A stretch of 64,000 nt of DNA from Neostapfia colusana (lineage: Eukaryota; Streptophyta; Magnoliopsida; Poales; Poaceae). The DNA is taken from positions 39,215,652 through 39,279,651 of the forward strand of contig JASWHV010000012.1 of NCBI GenBank assembly GCA_030760725.1. The letters are read 5' to 3'. Numbering within the stretch: the first letter of the stretch is position 1; every line of letters starts with the position of its first letter. Positions 1-10,222 of the stretch are shown piece after piece. A program made the translations under genes and the position numbers. The notes beneath the pieces were generated by a model that ran no database searches, had not been told where the DNA came from, and saw nothing but the letters and a program-made list of their open reading frames with translations.

Positions 1-769
1 CACATAACAATAAAATCATTTGATAACGATAAACAATGATTAGAGGCTTCCCTCAAAAGACATTGTGTACATAAGCATGTTTCCTCTTAATGAACAAAAT
101 TGAGGTCACTTTTGAACATATGAATCTCAGAATTAGTGTAGAAACATCAATTCTAATCTGAGCATACCGTCTTAAATTATATCAAATGAAGTTTTATTTT
201 GGTATTTGAACAGCAACTTTTTTACTTTCAGCTACAACATGTCATACATCACTTTCACTAATTGCATCGCACATGAGTTATTAACCACATACTTGCAGTC
301 TTCTTAGTCAAACCATGAGTTTCAAGTGTACTGTTGTACAGTCTATCAAGTATCAATGGAATTCTATTTTTTATTTTGAGCTGCCAATACTTGGGAAAGA
401 AACATATATAATGTTCTCTTTCACAACTGTATAAGAACAAGTTCAGTTTTGTATGCTCAATACAAGGATAGTTTTGTGGAAGAACAATTATTCATGGTGA
501 ATGATAAAAAAGATGCTTCACTGAGCTCATTTATCTAGTGAAAGTCAACATGCATCTTATTTTGAAATTGCCTTACCACACGAATATGCTTTCATGATGG
601 ATGAATATCAATGGAATGCACCAATCCAAATTGTGAGCAAATTTCATGTTTTCAACAAGTCAACAAACTGAACATATTTTGGTTCAAGCAGCAGTTACAG
701 TAAAACTGCATCCTGCATTCATCATTAATAAGAAAATAATATCTTATTGTGATGTACCTGGAATATTAT
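1..769. other. AT-rich intergenic DNA, no gene seen
   Basis: No ORF of convincing length or composition, no recognisable domain and no repeat structure was found on either strand. The base composition is AT-rich and unlike the GC-rich LTR cores further right. It ends where an LTR-like start (TGTCGGTG) begins. Confidence 0.6.
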
Positions 770-2570
770 TGTCGGTGTTTTTACCACCGGCTAGTAATTG
801 AATGCTTCGTGTTTATATCTGAATGACTAGCTAACAAAGACAAAGATTTTATACTGGTTTGGACAACGTGTCCTACGTCTAGTCTGGGGTGTTCGTCGGC
901 CTTGTATTAGCTGAGACAGTTCGAGGAACCGTGATTACAAGCGAGACTCCCTCGCGTGCGAGAGCGGAGAGAAAGCCTAAGTGTCATATGTGTGTGAGCT
1001 GTTTCGCCGTGCGAGGGGAGGTTCCGGGCCTCCTATTTTATAGGCCAGACGCTTATACCTACCTGCCGGCTCCTCATAAATGGGGCGGGGGTTTACATGG
1101 TGTGTAAGCGCCTAAGGTGGCCCAAAGCGGTACAGGAGCAATAAGTACACCTGCTCCCGTCTAGTCTACGGTCTATGTCTACTTTATGCCCTTGTGCACC
1201 GGTGCCGACTGGGATGGGACTGGCGGTGATGATGGTCCGGTGTCGTGCCTGTCTCGTCGCGTGTGGCCTCTCACTCCGTCTTAAATTCCTCCTGCTGTTC
1301 CGTCAGGCGGCATTTAAGTCCTCTGCCTGCCTCCGGTCCGGGCACTAGCCCGGATCGCTTCCTCCTTTCGGTCTTGTTGCCCGGGCTCGGAGGTCGGACA
1401 TCGCCTCTGTTCTTGGGGTCAGGCGTCGTTACGAGTTCGTGCCTTAGGTTGCGGCCCGTGGAATTGCGTGTCATAGCGTGATTGGTCGGTTGGTGACTTC
1501 TCGGGTACCCGAGGTACGTTACCCCGTCAGTAGCGCCCGGGCCTTCGGCCGAGTTTCTTTGGAACCAGGCGGAGGCATTTCTCTGCACACGGCGGAGGTC
1601 CTGAAAGCATAAGAGAAAAAATGGAAGTTTTGTGAGATTGTTGTTTCATTTCATTTCGTGGCCATGTCCGAGCTCAAAGCCTCAAACGCCGAGCCTGACA
1701 TGAATTTGAGCCGTTTGATAGCCCCCGAGCCCTCTCTCCGTATGTCGGGCTTGGTTCGTTCAACAAATCCTCTTTGCTCCCCCTCCGCAAACCATTTGCT
1801 GGATTGGAGCGGTTGAGCCGATCGAGAAGTTGCCTCGATGGCTGAATTTCCGGGCTCGTTGAGCTGCCTAACGGGTTAATACAAGTGGAATCCTACTGCC
1901 TTTCCGCAAGGACTGGGGAATCTGGTTGACCTGAACGAGGCTCGATACCCGTGTTCCATAAGATCCCTCTTGGTACACTCGCACGGATCCCAAGCCATTC
2001 GCGAGCACGGGCAGCTCGACGCCGACCCTTCGAGGGGCTACCTGGGAGTCACCAAGACGAGACTCGGATATCAGATTAGAGATGTCAGGAGCTTCGGAGT
2101 TCCCAAGTGCGCCATTGATGGCTACCTCGCATCGCACATATTACTTAGAACCCAGAACTTTTGTCGAGCCCCAAAAGTGGGCCATAAAAGATTTACCTAC
2201 TTACCTGGGCCTTCAAATCGTACGGCCTATCGATGTCGCGTCAAGGGCAGGCGAGGGGGTGTGGCAGAGAGACGGTTGGGACAAAGAGAAGCAGCGCGCG
2301 GCTCCTTAAATCGTCGCAGATATCGAAGAGCGGGTCTGTCTGGCTGAAATTATGTTAGGTCTCTGAATTTTTTTGGAGGCATGCGCGTTCCCCGCGAGTG
2401 GGCGGCGTTACTGCAGGGCGGACGCGTCCTTGGGCTCTGGTGCCTTTACTCGTTACGTCGCGGGCGTTCTACATAAACCATCCCCGGAGCGCAAGTTCCT
2501 AATTTTATCGCTTCACCCTCCTTATCCATTCCTCTCACGCTTCTGCTTCCCTAAAAGTTATGGTAGCGCA
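770..2570 (+). repeat. Probable 5' LTR and leader of a decayed Ty3/gypsy element
   Basis: The block opens with TGTCGGTGTTTTTACCACCGG, a start I associate with grass Tat-lineage gypsy LTRs (recall, not a database match). The inverted CCGGTGGTAAAA-like terminus is compatible with an LTR end. A TATA-like stretch lies near 1034-1040. The five bases before it are ATTAT, but no partner TSD was found. GC-rich, non-coding sequence continues to about 2570. I could not find an LTR end or a primer binding site, so the right limit is a guess. Short ORFs here are on both strands, overlap and show no family resemblance. Confidence 0.4.
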
Positions 2571-2769
2571 AGTCAGAAAAGCAAAAAGATCAAGGGAATG
2601 TATGAGTGATTCCCTTTCTTCCTATTCATCGATGTTGGCCATGCCGGACTAGATGATGTCCTGTGTCACCGTAGATTGCCTCTCTTCCCTGGGTGAACGG
2701 GGATACTCTCGATGTGGGAGCTCCAACGGATCTGCATTATGTCCGGGGAGGCGGTGCCCATGCCGCGCG

Positions 2770-3595
2770 ACGGCAAGGTCGTCTGCTTCATTGACTTCCA
2801 TATCCGTGGGGCTGGGACTTCCGGCACACAAGTTTCTTCGTGCCGACCTCTTCCTCTATGGCTTGGAGCTTCACCACTTGACGTCTGAGATCCTCCACTC
2901 TGCTGTCATCTGCATGTTGTGCGAAACGTTCCAGGAACGAGGCCCACTTCAAATATGTGGAGGAGGTTCTTTTGGGTGCGGCCGTCTTCTGCGGATTATA
3001 TGATCCCGGCGGTCGGCGGCGTCTACATCCAACTCTGTCGGGCCCAGCCACGGTACTTCTTTGACCTCCCGCTACCAAAGTCCATGAAGAACTGGCGCCA
3101 GGACTAGTTCTACATCCGCAACGATGGACCGGCGCTTCCATCCTTCATCGGCCAGCTGTCCACCATTCGGGAGCCATGAAAGTGGGGGGTCGCGGAGGCG
3201 CATAGACGACGAGTCGCCTTCATCCTAGAGAAGGTCGAGGCGCTGCGTGAGGAGGGGGCTGACCGGAGAGGTCATCCTACAGACCTTTCTCGAGCGAAGG
3301 ATCCAACCTCTTCGCCCCAGCATCAACGCCTTGGGGTAGTACATCGGGCTTGGTGACCCCATACGTGGGTCGGCGGAGGAGGTCCCGGAGTTCAAAGTCC
3401 GGTAGAGGTTTATTGAACTAACCAGGAAGGATGTGGAGGATGACAGTCGTCATCCACGCCCCGTTTCCATGTGTCATCCCTCTACTCGGGTAAGCGTCCG
3501 ACCCTTGTGCCATGATCCTATCGCTATTCTTTATCGGACCCCGATCCGGCCTAATGATGCAGTGTTCTATTTAGAGGCTTGAGGGTATCGTCAGC
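2770..3595 (+). pseudogene. Transposase_28-like (putative gypsy-type transposon domain) remnant
   Basis: Conceptual translation of the + strand, switching frames, gives recognisable pieces: GLGLPAHKFLRADLFLYGL near 2810, GGVYIQL and RYFFDLPLPKSMKNW near 3020-3090, and IAILYRTPIRPNDAVFY near 3530. From memory these match the plant domain called 'putative gypsy type transposon' (Transposase_28), usually found in gag-like proteins of grass gypsy elements. The frame breaks near 2950 and again after 3100, and several stops interrupt it. It sits directly upstream of the Tat-type pol, so it may be that element's ORF1, or a separate fragment joined at about 3600. It is non-functional. The family call is moderate. 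Confidence 0.45.
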
Positions 3596-3604
3596 CTGCC
3601 AAAG

Positions 3605-6600
3605 ATGCCCGAGGACAAGACGGAGAGGGAGGGGAGGGCCTCACGCGACGCTGCCCTGAAGAAGGAAAAAGGTGATCACAAGGCCAGCCATCTTCATCGT
3701 CAGAGGAGGCTGGAGGAACATCGGAGGGCGGTGTGCGAATACACCAAAATGCCTGGTCTCAGCCAAGATCTCGTGGAACACAAGCTGCCGATCAAGCCAG
3801 GTTTAAGGCCTTACAAGCAATCTCTCAGTGATTCAACCCGGCCATCCACAACAAGATCAAGGAAGAAGTGAATCATCTACTCCAAGCTAAGTTCATTCGG
3901 GCCTGCAGGTATGCCGAGTGGTTGTCTATCATAGTCCCGGTAGAGAAGAAAACCATGAGAAAGTTGAGGATTTGCATAGACTTCCGAGACTTAAACCGAG
4001 CAACACCGAAAGATTAACCTATGCCTGTCGCCGAGGTATTGGTCAATAATGCTTTAGGGCATAAGGTGATCAGTTTCTTAGACGGTAACGTAGGATATAA
4101 TTAGATTTTCATGGCCGAGGAAGACATGTCAAAGACAGAGTTTTGTTGCCCCAGTTTTATTGGTTTGTTTGAGTGGGTTGTCATGACCTTTGGATTGAAG
4201 AACACTGGGGCAACATACCAAAGAGCTATGAATCTGATCTTCCACGACATGTTGGGAGACATTCTTGAGGTGTATAACAATGATCTCGTGGTGGAGTCGG
4301 CTGAGTTTCAAGATCGTATGACCGACTTGAGGATGCCTTGTGAGAGGATGAGGAGGTATGGTCTTAAGATGAACTCTCTTAAATGTGCATTTGGTGTGTC
4401 GGTTGGACGCTTTCTTGGTTTCTTGCATGAACATGGCATAGAGGTCGACCCCAAGAAAGTTGAGGCTATCAGGAGGATAGGAGAGCCGACATGCAAGAAA
4501 GATGTACAAGTTTGATGGGGAAGGTCAATTACAATAGAAGGTTCATTGTTAACTTGGCTGGGAAGATCGGAACCTTTATTCCACTCTTGAAATTCCAACA
4601 CGAGCAGGAGTTTACTTGGGGGGGGGGGGAGAACAGAAGGAGGCTTTTGAGAGGATCAAAGAATACTTGATGAAGCCAGTGGTCTTGCGTGCACCACAGA
4701 TGAGGAAGCCGTTTCGGCTCTACATAGCTGCACAAAGCCAAGTTATTGGGGATGTTCTAACTGAATAAAGCCAAGGTAAAGAGCATCCCATGGCCTACTT
4801 AAGCAGAGGACTCCTAGATGCCAAAACCAGGTACACATTTGTTGAAAAAACTTTGTTTGTCTTTGTATTTCTCCTGTTCCAAGCTTCGGCACTACCTTCT
4901 TCCTAGTGCGTGCTTCGTGACATGTCAACACGACATCATCAAGCACATGTTGTAACAACCAATTTTCAGTGGCAGGATAGGTAAATGGCCGTACTCGTTG
5001 GTGGAGTATGATATGGTGTTTGATCCTCTCTGGAGCGTGAAGGGCCAGGTTGTAGCAGATTTCATTGTTAAGCATGATGTACAACTCAAAAGGAGTGCAT
5101 GGTCGAGGTACGTCCTTGGAAGCTATTCTTTGATGGATCGGTTTTCTGCAGGGGTCAGGTTGTTGGATATGTGTTGGTTTCACCCACAAACGTGGTATAC
5201 AAGTTATCTATTTGGCTAAAATTTGTGTGCACTAACAATCAAACGGATTAGGAGGTACTGCTGAATGGCTTAGAGCACTTGGTCAACATGGGGATTGAAG
5301 ACATCGAAGCTTTTGGCGATTCCAAGCTTGTCATCCAGCAGGTCAGTGGTGAAAGCCAATGTTATGATGGTATGTTGAATGATTATCACTATCGATGCCT
5401 AGATATCATCAAAACATTGAATACGCTCTGTGCCAAGCTCATACCAAGGGAAGAAAACCGAGGGGCAAATGATTTGGCACATCAGGCATCGGGCTACAAG
5501 GTCAAAAGAGGAAGGTTTCACGTGAAAACATGTCTGATGTTGTCCGAGAGTGATGAGGACATGATAAGGCAGAACAATTCGGCTAGTTTTGATGTGTTAA
5601 AAATAGAAGATTGGAGGCCAGCGATCATAGAGTGTATCAAGAACCCAAGCACATGCAAAGACAAGAAGATTTGGCATCAATCATTGAGATATACCTTGAT
5701 CGACGATGAGTTATATCGCCGAACCATAGATGGGCTCTTGCTGAAGTGTTTGGACAAAGAACAAGCAAAGGAAGCCATGCATGGGAGAAGTGCACGATAT
5801 TCTTTGTGGCACGCATCAGTCGGCTCATAAGATGAGATGGATGCTCAAACGATCTGGTTTCTATTGGCCGACTATGCAAGAAGATTGTTTCAAGTATTAT
5901 AGAGGGGTGAAACTTATAAAAGGTTTGGAGATATCCAACAAGCACCGGCAAGTATGCTTCACCCTATTGTGAAGCCTTGGCCATTCAAGGATGGGGTTTA
6001 GACTTCATTGGGGAGATTCATCCAGCATCATCAAAGAAACATAAGTTTGTTTTGGTTGCCATGGACTACTTCATCAAATGGACAGAAGCTGTGCCACTCA
6101 AGAGCAACACGTACAAAGAGGTAACCAGTTTTGTCCTTGAGCATATTATCCATAGATTTGGTGTTCCATAGAATTTAATCACAGATCAAGGAGGAGCCTT
6201 CATATCGTCATAATTCAGGGAATTTGCCGAGTCTTTTTGGATAAAGTTGTTGAATTCTTCCTCATATTATGCTCAAACTAACAGACAGGCCGAGTCTAGT
6301 AACAAGATACTCATCAAGCTCATAAAAAAGAAGATCAGGGAGAATCCTAGATGTTGGGATGAAACCTCGAGTGAAGCCTTATGAGCTCATCGAGTATCAA
6401 AGCGTGGTGTCACTAAAGTTACCCCATTTGAGCTTGTATATGGACAATAGGCTATGTTACCTGTGGAGTTTCGAATGAAAGCGTGTCAAGTGGATCAACA
6501 AGATAACCTTTCGGCTGTGGATTATCAAGACTTGATGATGGACAAGTTGGATGGAGTCACTGAAAGCCGAATAGAAGCCTTGAAAGAGATAGAGAACGAA

Positions 6601-6835
6601 AAGCGCAAGGTGGCCAAGCATTACAACAAGAGAGTTCGAGAAAAATCGTTCCAGATTTGAGATTTAGTTTGGAGAACGATTGTACCCGTAGGAACTCGAG
6701 ACAAGAAGTTTGGTAAATGGTCACCTAGGTGGGAATGGTCTTTCAAGATTGTAGGTATTGTTCCTGGAAATGCCTACTAAGTAGAGAACTTGCAAGGAGA
6801 AAACTCGAGTAAAGCCATCAATGGGAGGTACTTAA
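3605..6835 (+). pseudogene. Tat-type Ty3/gypsy pol remnant (RT, two RNase H, integrase)
   Basis: The RT starts near 3750 (MPGLSQDLVEHKLPIKPG) and continues through FEWVVMTFGLKN at about 4170. The catalytic box reads VYNND near 4275 where VYIDD is expected, so the active site is lost. RT-linked RNase H remnants follow to about 5000 (RLYIAA). A second RNase H of the aRNH kind follows at 5230-5520 (TNNQ, AFGDSKLVIQQVSGE). The dual RNase H is a hallmark of the Tat lineage. The integrase core spans about 5980-6310, with the DDE residues readable in GLDFIGEI, ITDQGGAF and QAES. Its tail runs to about 6835. Many stops and frameshifts occur, including a 12-G run at 4618-4629. This is an old dead copy, with protease and most of gag missing. 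Confidence 0.85.
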
Positions 6836-7703
6836 AATGATTTTACCCGAGTGTGTGGCAAGAAGGTTTAGTTATCTAAGCCTTGTAAGTTAAAACAGCC
6901 AATTTATCTAACAAATATTGGCTTTAGAGATGTTTTTTGGCATACTTTGTTTGCCCAGAAACAGATGGGCATGTGTTGGAGGTAAAAAATGGTTGTGAGT
7001 TTTGCAGGTTGAAAGAGCCAAAAAACGAGGTTGAAAGGGTCTTTTATCTCAAGAATTCAAGGTGCAGAAGGCTTCGGCAAAGGAACCTACCCAAGACTGG
7101 AGAAATATGTGCGGGAAGCCTATTTTATCTCAAAAACTGAAGATACAAACGCCCGGGTAGGAACTCGACCCGAGAAGACCAAATGACCTTGTGGCTGCAA
7201 AATAAACCAGCTAAAACGCAAGATACAAGGGCTGAATGTACTTAGACATTCTCGGTAGAGTTCAAAACATTGTAAATAATAAACTTAGCGTCTTTTAATC
7301 TTCTAGAAGGTTCAACATGACATTTATCCTTGCATTTAGATAAGATTGCGTCTTAGAGATAAGTTTGGTTTAGTTTAAATTTAGGAGATCGGATCTTTTC
7401 AGTTGTAATAGGGTTTATATAAAGGCAGCCATCTGCCAAAGGAAAAGCAGACAATCCAGATCAATTCAATACAACTTTCCATTCATCTACTTTGTTTTTC
7501 TTACATTTTGGCAGATCATAGCTTAGTTTGTAGCTTCTTTGTTGATTTGCCGAGGAAAGCATCCAATTCTCTCCATGTAAGTGAGACGTACCACGTTCCT
7601 AATCATAGGAACCTCATTCTACCTTTATATCGGCGAGCTAACACCAGGATTCCTCGAAGTGTAGGTGGCTTAGACCATCTGCTGGTGACTCCACGCGACT
7701 GTA
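6836..7703 (+). repeat. Post-pol region or possible 3' LTR of the Tat-type remnant
   Basis: No coding sequence was recognised. The stretch contains a clean TATA-like box (TTTATATAAAG, 7413-7423) followed by pyrimidine-rich sequence, as an LTR promoter would. It lies just downstream of the Tat-type integrase, so it may be the 3' untranslated region plus 3' LTR of that element. It shares no obvious sequence with the LTR-like start at 770. The right limit is set by the end of the minus-strand Tekay LTR, whose terminus is diverged here and uncertain by a few bases. Confidence 0.3.
7413..7423 (+). promoter_or_regulatory. TATA-like box
   Basis: TTTATATAAAG in an otherwise ordinary AT-rich region, followed by CA/pyrimidine-rich sequence. 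It could be the promoter of an LTR. The evidence is sequence resemblance only. Confidence 0.3.
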
Positions 7704-7935
7704 TGCGAGGACCCAACAGTCTCGACAAGCAAGGATCTCGCTGAGGGGTGTTGCGTTGCACAGCATCGGATAACACACATAAAAGGCATTTAGTGGAAGC
7801 GAAAATTTTATTACATAAACGTGTTTATGAACATAATTACATCAAAATACATTAAGTCTACACTCACGGGCATAGACTAAGCAAAAGAAGTTCACGTTCA
7901 GCTCGTGAATGTGTCCTCACTAGCACACACGCACA

Positions 7936-8024
7936 CTAGCACGGCGGCATGCACGGCTCCCGCTCGACGGTGGTTCCATCTTGGGTTTCCGTCTCCTCCT
8001 CGGGAGCCTCCTCCTCATAGCACC
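7936..8024 (-). pseudogene. Exon-3-like segment of the LTR mini-ORF, element A 3' LTR
   Basis: On the minus strand an AG acceptor at 8025 is followed by 89 nt of open frame ending in TAG (7938-7936), the same length and phase as in the central and E LTRs. It encodes an acidic stretch (CYEEEAPEEETETQ) and ends VEREPCMPPC, versus VEWESCTPQS in the other copies. The matching exon 2 at about 34636-34564 has lost its donor, so the ORF as a whole is broken in this copy. The function is unknown. Confidence 0.45.
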
Positions 8025-8546
8025 CTACAAACGCTTCAAACACAAGCAGTGAGCACGATGGCTCAGCAAGACTAACCCGTATTACCTACACATGACTCTA
8101 CATGTTTGGTTTGCAGTGTATAACAGGAAGGCATGTTGCAAAAGACACACCTAATTAGTTGAATCTTACTTTCATGTTTTAGCAGCAAGTTTGTAGAAAA
8201 CCTCGTGCTAAGACACATAAGAACACCGCAATCAAACAAGAAATACATTTCTCTTATGTGCTTTGACTAAGGTTGAAAAGAACTTTGATTAGCTCTAAAC
8301 TAAAGCATTTCATTAGCAAACAATGTAAGGATTTCAACCAACAATCTTTTAACATGACACTAGCCTGTTCTTTCTATGTCACGGTACAGTGAACAAGTGG
8401 TACTCACTGACCGTGAGAGATGTCGATTATAATCGATATACACCTGCAGTGTTACCCGAATAACCTGTCACGTACACTTGTACTCGATGTTGCCTACAGC
8501 AACCACCACGGACGTCGTACGCAACCACCTTTCATCCGTTAGCCAA

Positions 8547-8551
8547 GTGTC
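8547..8551. repeat. Target-site duplication GTGTC of the copia element
   Basis: GTGTC here is repeated at 34012-34016, directly outside the TG...CA termini of the copia LTRs. The flanks on both sides are element A LTR sequence. Confidence 0.95.
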
Positions 8552-10161
8552 TGTGAGACCTATGTGTGCTGAATACATTGGCAATTAGGATAAAAGTTAG
8601 CATTAACATTCAAAGTTTTGAATATTGCCAAAACATTCTTCTGTGACAAGGTCCGACAAGTTCTTTGTTAGGTTCGCCAAGTGTTGGCAAGGTCCGGAGA
8701 GCTCCTGCAAGGTCCGGAGAGCTTCTGTGAGGTCCGGAGCTTGTTTTTAGGGAGCTCCCGTGAAGTTCAACTCGTAGACCTGCAGCGTCTTGTTTTTGCT
8801 TTTAACTCGCAATGTTTCAAACTTGCTTTATGGGAAGGTTTGCTTAGTATTAATTTGCTATGTTTTTGGTGTGTTTTGGTGGTTATGGCTGTTATCATTT
8901 GATATGGTTTGCAACATGCTTAGTGACGTGCTCATGTAAGGTGTTGTGGTTTTCGAACTAACGTGAGTCAAGTCGAGGACTTATGCTCGGAAGAATTGGT
9001 TGTTTATTCATGTGCAGGTGTTGCTTGAGTTCAAGACATGGCTGGTGACGGGATCCTTGGACTAGTCTCAGGGAGGAGATGAGGTTCCAACAACCATGTT
9101 CGGGAGGAGCTGTGGTTGAGTTGATCGGGAGGTCGCGCAGCATGTTTGGATCAAGGGCAGTGCATATGAAGGTTGCATGTACGTCGTTGGAAGGTGTTTG
9201 CACATGTGCAAGGAGTGCATGGATGTGGCAACATTGTTCCAAGGCGTGATGAAGAGAAGTGGACGTAAAGAATTGGTCGGAAAGGTCCAACCGGCTGGAT
9301 TGCGTACTCAGGCTGAGGCTGAGTCGGATATGGCTCAAATATGGAAGATTTGAGTTGGTTATGATAGGATTTCATGCTAGGCACGAAGTTGAGTTGTTTT
9401 AGGAATGTTTAAGACGTTCCTAAGGTGTTTGGAAGTCTCACGATTGCTTCTATCTGCGAATAGGAGAGTCCTGAGCAGTTACTGTAAGTTAGGATACGAG
9501 TCCAATTAGGAGTAGGAGTCCTAGATTGGATTGATTAGCCTGAGGGCTGGCTATAAAAGCAAGGGAGGCCAGAGCTCTCGTGGGTAGAGAACTTTGGGCT
9601 GTTCCTCTTGTGTTTCTATTGAATAAAGTTCATAGTTTGAGGAGCTTTTGTGCCTTGTTCGTCCGACTTGTTTTTCGTCAAGTTTTTCTCGCCGAGTTTC
9701 TGGACAGACCGACGTTGCTTCGGTGTTTTGTTCATAACTCGAGTTTTACAGATCCGATTGACGTGATTCTTTTTGGGTTGTCTCCAAAACTCAATTATCT
9801 ATCATCTGTGAAATTTTCACGAGCTTCAGATCTGTAGTTTTTGAGATACACGAGTTTCTTTGCAGTGTTGCAGATCTGTTTTATATCGGGTAGAACAGAT
9901 TGATCTTCGTTTAATGTTTTGATCGTATCTCAAGTTTTACTTCGTGTTTTCAAGTGATTCTTGTTGCATTAGATCCGTGACTTGATTCTCTACCTATCTA
10001 CTTGATTTGTCACGTTTGAACACGTTTGAAAACACTTGCACACACGGTTTCTTTAACCGATTGATTTTTGCTGAGGGGTTTTTGTTGTTTCCACTGCGAA
10101 AAGTTTTAATCTACCATTCACCCCCCCTCTGGTAGCTTTTCACGTGCTCTTCGATCCTACA
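8552..10161 (+). repeat. Copia 5' LTR
   Basis: This 1610-bp LTR begins TGTGAGACC and ends GATCCTACA. It matches 32401-34011 almost throughout, with scattered substitutions visible. A TATA box (9551-9559) and an AATAAA signal (9622-9627) place R roughly between 9580 and 9650. The 126-codon ORF on the opposite strand occurs in both LTRs only because they are duplicates. Confidence 0.95.
9551..9559 (+). promoter_or_regulatory. Copia LTR TATA box
   Basis: CTATAAAAG lies in the LTR, about 70 bases upstream of AATAAA, and is conserved at 33401-33409 in the 3' LTR. It is the likely core promoter for the element's genomic RNA. Confidence 0.7.
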
Positions 10162-10163
10162 AT

Positions 10164-10175
10164 TGGTATCAGAGC
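10164..10175 (+). other. Copia primer binding site (initiator tRNA-Met)
   Basis: TGGTATCAGAGC starts two bases after the LTR end. It is the standard complement of the plant initiator tRNA-Met 3' end used to prime minus-strand DNA. Confidence 0.95.
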
Positions 10176-10222
10176 CAAGGTGCTCTAATCTTTGTGATTT
10201 TCACATGTTTTGACTAACCATC

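Larger units (their letters stand above)
7704..8551 (-). repeat. Element A 3' LTR, terminal part
   Basis: This is the reverse complement of the terminal part of the central Tekay LTR (compare 17000-17923): the GAGTACCACTTGTTCACTGTACC block, the exon-3-like segment and the AATAAA-containing end all align, with clear divergence. The LTR is interrupted at 8551 by the copia insertion and resumes at 34017 after the duplicated GTGTC. The outermost terminus is diverged from the canonical TGACACGACCC, so the boundary at 7704 is approximate. Confidence 0.8.

Noticed and set aside
889..2609. Several 70-125 codon ORFs read as host genes
   Set aside because: They overlap on both strands, lack recognisable domains and lie between an LTR-like start and transposon remnants. 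I see no exon structure typical of a host gene.
8958..9338. 126-codon minus-strand ORF, repeated at 32808-33188
   Set aside because: It lies antisense in the copia LTR. The two copies exist because LTRs are duplicates, and the composition and motifs give no sign of coding.
10164..10175. tRNA gene fragment
   Set aside because: The match to initiator tRNA-Met is only the 12-base primer binding site next to an LTR. The same applies at 17928 and 55328.
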